From: DASVLX01 sp035552275
Lineage (GTDB): Bacteria > Actinomycetota > Actinomycetes > Mycobacteriales > Pseudonocardiaceae
Direction of reading: 5' to 3'
DNA: 36,395 nt
Assembly (NCBI GenBank): GCA_035552275.1
Contig: DASZLR010000199.1
Location: 1-36,395 of the forward strand
Shown: one piece after another, positions 32,768 through 36,395 of the stretch
How positions within the stretch are numbered: position 1 is the first letter of the stretch
Layout of the letters: every line of letters begins with the position of its first letter
Notes under the pieces: model-generated
The model's database searches: none
Told to the model about the DNA's origin: nothing
Seen by the model: only the letters and a program-made list of their open reading frames with translations
Position numbers and translations under genes: made by a program

Positions 32768-33151
32768 GTGTCCGTGTCGCCAAACGGCGGGGACGCGACG
32801 GCGTCGGTGGGCGCGGCGCTGGATGCCGCCGCCAGCCAGAGCACCGTCGACGCGGAAACCGCGAGCAGCCGGCCGGCGGCCGAGAAAGGAGACGAAACCG
32901 AGGCGTGGCAACGGATGGCGCTCAAGGAGATCGAGAAGAAAGTGGAGCACGATCTCCAGTGCGCGGTGCAGTCTTATGGCCAGGTGCAACAGTTCTTCCT
33001 ACGCCATCCGTGCGACAAACTGGATCAGCAGTTGTTCGCGGTTGTCGATGGGGACACGATCCTGGATTGCGCGAGGGGTCACCACAGTTTTTCCGACCTC
33101 TCAGAGGGCCTCGTGGTGCCCCGGACACACGCAGCAGGCCGCCTCAGCTGA
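32768..33151 (+). pseudogene. Truncated cytoplasmic hypothetical protein
   Basis: A frame of 127 codons starting at GTG 32768. It has a disordered Ala/Ser/Glu start, then EIEKKVEHDLQCAVQSYGQV and HPCDKLDQQLFAVVDGD. I recall an uncharacterised actinobacterial family in which a segment like this continues into a conserved C-terminal domain. Here it breaks after VVDGDTILD into sequence that does not look conserved (CARGHHSFSDLSEG) and stops in the end of the oppositely oriented esterase gene, overlapping it by 8 bases. I take it to be frameshifted or truncated at the 3' end. An intact short protein is also possible. Confidence 0.5.
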
Positions 33152-34037
33152 TCCAGTTGCGCCTGATGAACTCGGCGGCGGCAACCAACGCCCGGTCGGC
33201 GTCGTCGAGCAGCGCGGCGAAGCCCTGGAAGACGTGCGGTACCTCCGGATACACCTGCAACTCCACCGCGACATCGTGCTCGGCGGTGCTGGCGGCGAGG
33301 CGGAGCGCGTCGTCGAGCAGGATCTCGTGCGAGCCGACCTGGATGAGCAGCGGCGGCAGGCCACTGAGGTCGGCGAAGATCGGGCTGACCAGTGGCGTCG
33401 CGGTGTCGCCGTCGCCGAGATAGTCGCGGGCCCTGATGCGCAGGGCCTCGGGCGTCAGCACCGGATCGACGCCCGCTTTGGTGGTCGCGGTCGCGCCCGA
33501 CACGGTCAGGTCCACCCACGGCGAGAAGACCGCGGCCGATGCGGGTTGCGGCAGGTCGGCGTCCTTGAGCACGACCAGTGTCGCGGCCACCAGGCCGCCG
33601 CCTGCCGACTCGCCGACGAAGGCGATCCTGGTGCTTGGCAGGCCCTCGTCGAGCAAGGCGCGGTAGGCGGCCACCGCGTCGTCGACGGCGGCGGGGAAGG
33701 GATGTTCGGGGGCGAGGCGGTAGTCGACCGAGACGGCACGCGCGCCGACCCGTCGCGAGACGTCGGCGGCCAGGCCGATCGAGTCGGCGGCCGAGCCGAG
33801 GGCATAGGCGCCGCCGTGGAAGTAGAGCACCGCGACCGACGGATCGGTGCTCGGTGTCTCGACGGTCACGACCGGTACACCGCCGAGTTCGTCCTGCTTG
33901 GCGGTGACGTCCTCGGGCACCGGCACCGAAGCGGTCATCTCGTGGAAGGTCACCCGCTGTTCGGCGACATCGCCGCCGATGTCGAGCGGGGCGTTGCGCA
34001 GCAGTTCGTCGAGGGCTTGGCGCTGCTGTTGGGTCAC
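33144..34037 (-). CDS. Alpha/beta hydrolase, hormone-sensitive-lipase family esterase
   Basis: A 297-residue cytoplasmic esterase. The HSL signature HGGAYALGS (oxyanion hole, 74-82) and nucleophile Ser144 in GESAGGG are clear; VDYRLAPEHPFPAAVDDA lies between. The catalytic acid is probably Asp242 in SHEILLDDA and the base His268 in VPHVF. No signal peptide. It is the second gene of an operon with the cupin gene, 25 bases apart. The substrate is unknown, likely a short-chain or bulky ester. Confidence 0.93.
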   Translation of the reverse strand: MTQQQRQALDELLRNAPLDIGGDVAEQRVTFHEMTASVPVPEDVTAKQDELGGVPVVTVETPSTDPSVAVLYFHGGAYALGSAADSIGLAADVSRRVGARAVSVDYRLAPEHPFPAAVDDAVAAYRALLDEGLPSTRIAFVGESAGGGLVAATLVVLKDADLPQPASAAVFSPWVDLTVSGATATTKAGVDPVLTPEALRIRARDYLGDGDTATPLVSPIFADLSGLPPLLIQVGSHEILLDDALRLAASTAEHDVAVELQVYPEVPHVFQGFAALLDDADRALVAAAEFIRRNWIS

Positions 34038-34062
34038 AGTGGTGTCCTTGCTCGTGATCGGG

Positions 34063-34524
34063 TCAGCGCGGCGGCCCGACGATGATGTTGCCGTACTTGA
34101 CGGAGATCTCCGGGTTCGGTGTGACCTCGAAGTCGGGCGGGCGCGGAGTGGACTTGTCCCGGCCGGTCTCCCTGAACATCCCTTCGATGCCGGCCGGCGT
34201 GTTGATCATTAGCAGATCGGCCTTTTTCGAGGTGATCCGGTAGCCGTGCGGTACTTGCTTGGGCAGGAACACCACGCCGCCCTCGGCGACTTCGTATTCC
34301 TGGTCGTCGCACCACACCAGGGCGGTGCCCTTGATCAGCAGAAAGATCTCGTCCTCGTTGAGGTGCTTGTGATACGGCGGGGCTTCGCCCTCGCTGACGT
34401 CGAAGCGTCCCATCATCAACTGGCCGTCGGTGGCCTTGCCGTCGAGCAGCATCGCCAGCGTGCCGCCATCGAGCCATTCGAGTTGCTGCTGCTGTTCGGG
34501 TTGGGCGAGATAGGCCATGCTCAC
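34063..34524 (-). CDS. Cupin-domain protein
   Basis: A 153-residue single-domain cupin. Metal ligands appear in YHKHLNEDEIFLLIKG (His52, His54 and an acidic residue) and in LPKQVPHGYRI (His93). GTG 34524 has GGAG 6 bases upstream and gives MSMAYLAQPEQ; ATG 34518 is an alternative two codons in. Quercetinase-like cupins often sit with hydrolases in catabolic clusters. It heads the operon with the esterase and is divergent from a TetR gene. The reaction is unknown. Confidence 0.88.
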   Translation of the reverse strand: MSMAYLAQPEQQQQLEWLDGGTLAMLLDGKATDGQLMMGRFDVSEGEAPPYHKHLNEDEIFLLIKGTALVWCDDQEYEVAEGGVVFLPKQVPHGYRITSKKADLLMINTPAGIEGMFRETGRDKSTPRPPDFEVTPNPEISVKYGNIIVGPPR

Positions 34525-34547
34525 GGTCGACTCCGTTCCGAAGTTAA

Positions 34548-34565
34548 GCGGACGATATCGTCCGC
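34548..34565. promoter_or_regulatory. Perfect 18-bp operator palindrome
   Basis: GCGGACGATATCGTCCGC (34548-34565) is fully self-complementary and lies between the divergent cupin and tetR starts, 24 bases from the cupin GTG. GTTAAGC repeats flank it at 34543 and 34569. It is the likely binding site of the TetR regulator at 34633. Confidence 0.8.
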
Positions 34566-34632
34566 ATGGTTAAGCTGTCAACGACGGGAGAGATCCCCAA
34601 CAACGAGCCAGGACGGTGTCATCATCGGCGGC

Positions 34633-35214
34633 GTGAACGAGTCACAGTCGAGTGCCGGCGTCCGGCGACGGGAGTTGCGCCGGGACGCCGTTGACAACCG
34701 GGAGCGGGTGCTGGCCGCTGCCGCTGCCGCGGTCCGACGCGAGGGCACCGCGGTGCCGATGGCGACCGTCGCCGCGAATGCCGGGGTCGGCGTCGGCACC
34801 GTCTACCGGCATTTCCCGTCTCGCGAAGCCCTGCTCGGCGCATTGACGCACCGCTCGTTCCAGATGGTGCTCGACGCGGCGACCAAGGCTGCCGAGACCG
34901 ACCAGCCCGCCATCGCCGCCGTGCGCGCCTTCCTACACCAGACCATCGAACACGGGCCCGACCTTGTGCTGCCCCTGCACGGCGGACCGCTCGTGGTCGA
35001 CGAGGACACCGTCAAGGTCCGGGCGCAGGCGCACCGCAGGCTCGACGCGCTGCTGAGCAGAGGCGAACACGACGGCACCATCCGGCCTGACGTGCGAACC
35101 GCCGACCTGGTGATCTTCGGTGCGTTGCTGGCCCAGCAGCTCCCGTACGTGCCCGACTGGACTCGGACGGCGCGCAGGCTGGTGGACATCTACGTCGCAG
35201 GCCTGGCACCTTGA
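34633..35214 (+). CDS. TetR-family regulator, divergent from the cupin-esterase operon
   Basis: A 193-residue repressor. The HTH is at about 17-65: DNRERVLAAAAAAVRREGTA, VPMATVAANAGVGVGTVYRH and FPSREALLGALTHRSF. The C-terminal domain has PLHGGPLVVDEDTVKVRAQA and ends YVAGLAP. GTG 34633 is chosen because it gives a normal N-terminus (NESQSSAGVRRRELRRDAVD); the upstream extension of the frame is antisense to the cupin gene. It should repress the cupin and esterase via the 34548 palindrome. The ligand is unknown. Confidence 0.9.
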   Translation: MNESQSSAGVRRRELRRDAVDNRERVLAAAAAAVRREGTAVPMATVAANAGVGVGTVYRHFPSREALLGALTHRSFQMVLDAATKAAETDQPAIAAVRAFLHQTIEHGPDLVLPLHGGPLVVDEDTVKVRAQAHRRLDALLSRGEHDGTIRPDVRTADLVIFGALLAQQLPYVPDWTRTARRLVDIYVAGLAP

Positions 35215-35360
35215 TACGGGTTTCAGTGCAGCAGTTGGGGCACCGCGTGACGACGATCCGCAAGGGCCAAACCTCCATCTCCCGCAAAGCACCACAAAAG
35301 ACACAAACTACCTACAAGACTGCCTCCTTCGTGCTCGCGGCACACCCTGACCAGTTACTC

Positions 35361-35630
35361 CTAGCTCTCGCGGGTCGTCGGCTCCAATTCATGCACGCGT
35401 AGCCATTCTTCGATGGCGTAGCGGAGGGTGGCGTTGGTCCGTGCGTGCCGCTGGGCGTCGACCTGGGCGAGCAGCCGGGTCAGGATGCGCTCGGCTTCGG
35501 CCTCGTCGGTGGTCGAGCCGTTGAGGTAATGGCGCCGGCCGGTCAACGGGCCAATGCCGGCGTACACCTCGACGAGGTACAAGTTGCCGCGCTGGCGGAT
35601 CGAACCGCGCTGCCGCCTGGTACCTGCCAC
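35361..35630 (-). pseudogene. N-terminal fragment of a tyrosine recombinase (integrase)
   Basis: From GTG 35630 the frame gives 89 residues: VAGTRRQRGSIRQRGNLYLV, then EVYAGIGPLTGRRHYLNGST and AIEEWLRVHELEPTTRES, followed by TAG. This is the AP2-like/SAM-like N-terminal arm-binding part of phage-type integrases from actinobacterial elements, which normally continue to nearly 400 residues. The next codons (TAG GAG TAA) would be Y-E-x in an intact copy, but downstream sequence shows no catalytic domain with its Arg, His and Tyr. The gene is truncated. It lies 220 bases downstream of the tRNA remnant. Confidence 0.8.
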
Positions 35631-35850
35631 GCAGACCACGGTAAGCGCAGACACAATGACCGACACGGATCGTATTCGGTGATCTTGGGAGTACTTTGTT
35701 TGCGCTGGTAGATGGTGGTGGGCCTAACGCAACAGCATACGAACCGTCCGAGCGCGCAGCGCGAGGACACTCGGGGTCTGGGGTCGCTTCCAGAAGAAAC
35801 GACGAGCGATATGGTCCGCGCTTTCCGCGGACACACGTCGCCAGAGCGAG

Positions 35851-35894
35851 TGGAGACGAGGGGAATCGAACCCCTAACCCCCGCCTTGCAAAGG
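35851..35894 (-). other. 3' half of tRNA-Ala(TGC), probable attachment-site duplication
   Basis: On the minus strand the 44 bases read anticodon loop TTTGCAA with TGC at 35888-35890, stem side GGCGG, T arm AGGGG-TTCGATT-CCCCT, acceptor CGTCTCC and discriminator A. The upstream part does not fold as a tRNA: no GGAGACG acceptor partner, and the anticodon stem partner is interrupted. GGTAACGCACC at about 35910-35920 resembles a D-arm, with about 12 extra bases before the loop. I read it as the duplicated 3' tRNA half left by an integrase, or a decayed tRNA gene. Confidence 0.75.
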
Positions 35895-36071
35895 TGCGGA
35901 CCATAACGGTGCGTTACCAGGGGAACCGTTGTCGCAGGTGGCTTGTCACGTTCTGTCCGTGATCGTCGGCAATTCCCCGTGAGTCCCCGTGCGTACGGGC
36001 ACGCGAGGGGCACGGGCCAAGATCACCCCTGCCCATCCCCTCCCCTGCCCCGGACACGAAGCCTCGGACGC

Positions 36072-36145
36072 GGCCGGTGGTGCCGGGTCAAGGGTCGAAG
36101 ATCGCGGAGCGACGCGCCAGCGCCCTTGACGCGGTGCCGCCGGCC
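36072..36145. repeat. Long imperfect inverted repeat
   Basis: Two 23-base arms (36072-36094 and 36123-36145) match with four differences. The inner 8 bp, GTCAAGGG (36087) and CCCTTGAC (36123), are exact, and CGCG/CGCG pairs lie in the loop. It is about 40 bases before the last gene. It could be a terminator or a recombination-site arm; nothing proves either. Confidence 0.5.
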
Positions 36146-36186
36146 GCTGTCATGCTACGGCTGGTCGGGGCGGTAGCGTCTCGTAA

Positions 36187-36395
36187 ATGACTGGCGCGAC
36201 GCAGTGGTGGGGGACGTTGGTGGTGGCCTTCTTGGGGCTGGCAGGGGTGTGCTGGACTCAGTATTGGGCTGGTCGGAGAGCCGACCAACGGGCGAGGAAT
36301 GAGCGCGCCGAGCGCGACCGTGACCGCAGACTCGACCTCTATCGTGATCTGGTTATTACCTTTGACGATGTGCAGCGCGTTCTGCGGACCGCTGA
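36187..36395 (+). CDS. Start of a small membrane protein, cut by the right edge
   Basis: From ATG 36187 the frame is open to the end (69 codons). MTGATQWWGTLVVAFLGLAG begins a membrane helix at about 10-28, followed by a very charged helix (ADQRARNERAERDRDRR) and then LYRDLVITFDDVQRVL. Proteins of this form (one N-terminal helix plus Arg/Glu-rich coiled coil) are common cargo on actinobacterial phages and integrative elements. No other evidence of function. The gene may belong to an element inserted at the tRNA-Ala site. Confidence 0.65.
   Translation, partial: MTGATQWWGTLVVAFLGLAGVCWTQYWAGRRADQRARNERAERDRDRRLDLYRDLVITFDDVQRVLRTA

Larger units (their letters stand above)
35215..36186. other. 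Degenerate integration region (about 970 bases)
   Basis: No intact gene is visible. It holds the truncated integrase start (35361-35630), the tRNA-Ala 3' half (35851-35894) and a hairpin GTCCGCG-ctttc-CGCGGAC (35814-35832). Long inverted repeats (36072-36145) are listed separately. The stretch 35250-35350 is poorer in GC (runs such as AAAAGACACAAACTACC), unlike the rest of the window, consistent with foreign DNA. 35215-35360 and 35895-36070 contain nothing else I can name. Confidence 0.65.

Noticed and set aside
32223..34085. Plus-strand open frame of 620 codons
   Set aside because: It runs through the second lipase gene in another frame, its terminator and the antisense of the esterase; composition is not protein-like.
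35851..35933. Complete functional tRNA-Ala
   Set aside because: The 5' acceptor strand pairs at only about 4 of 7 positions and the anticodon stem is interrupted by about 12 extra bases.

Overview
The window is high-GC actinobacterial chromosome, most likely from the order Pseudonocardiales. The evidence is the conserved cell-wall and division block fhaA-fhaB-pstP-rodA-pbpA-pknA-pknB, followed by pabA, a class E sortase, crgA, a PH-domain membrane protein, rhomboid and ppiA. Mycobacterium tuberculosis carries nearly the same run (leuT/Rv0020c down to ppiA/Rv0009) beside gyrA and dnaA, so this window probably lies close to oriC. The species is not determined.

Layout. 1-480: a flavin-oxidoreductase-like remnant and tRNA-Leu(CAG). 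582-10382: the phosphosignalling and elongation operon. FhaA and FhaB read phosphothreonine, PstP removes it, RodA and PbpA build septal or polar peptidoglycan, and PknA and PknB are the kinases; several start codons overlap the preceding stop. 10390-16459: a terminator, a small secreted protein, pabA, a 51-residue membrane protein overlapping a class E sortase, crgA, a PH-domain protein, rhomboid, ppiA and a basic membrane protein, ending in a perfect 32-bp palindrome with a parS-like core.

16482-35214 is accessory. It holds a lipoprotein, two divergent DUF574-type methyltransferases, a PadR-FadH-SnoaL run, an AlkA-like glycosylase divergent from a WYL regulator, a single-chain acyl-CoA carboxylase divergent from a TetR regulator, a LuxR-type ATPase regulator, two secreted lipases, a truncated gene, and a cupin-esterase pair divergent from a second TetR. 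Much of it looks like lipid and acyl-CoA metabolism, each module with its own regulator and operator-like palindrome.

35215-36395 is an integration scar. It holds a truncated tyrosine-integrase N-terminus, the 3' half of tRNA-Ala(TGC), long inverted repeats and the start of a small membrane protein. In M. tuberculosis alaT lies just beyond ppiA, so the 20 kb between ppiA and this tRNA remnant may have accumulated at that tRNA.

The observations most worth checking are: (1) a 12-bp-period array of DnaA-box-like 9-mers inside the carboxylase linker; (2) the 32-bp palindrome with a parS-like core; (3) a 320-bp antisense overlap of the snoaL-like and alkA-like genes, suggesting a deletion that removed both stop codons; (4) the tRNA-Ala half with integrase fragment; (5) substitutions at expected catalytic positions in the carboxylase and the glycosylase. 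I found no CRISPR array, no complete transposon and no clearly novel multi-gene system.
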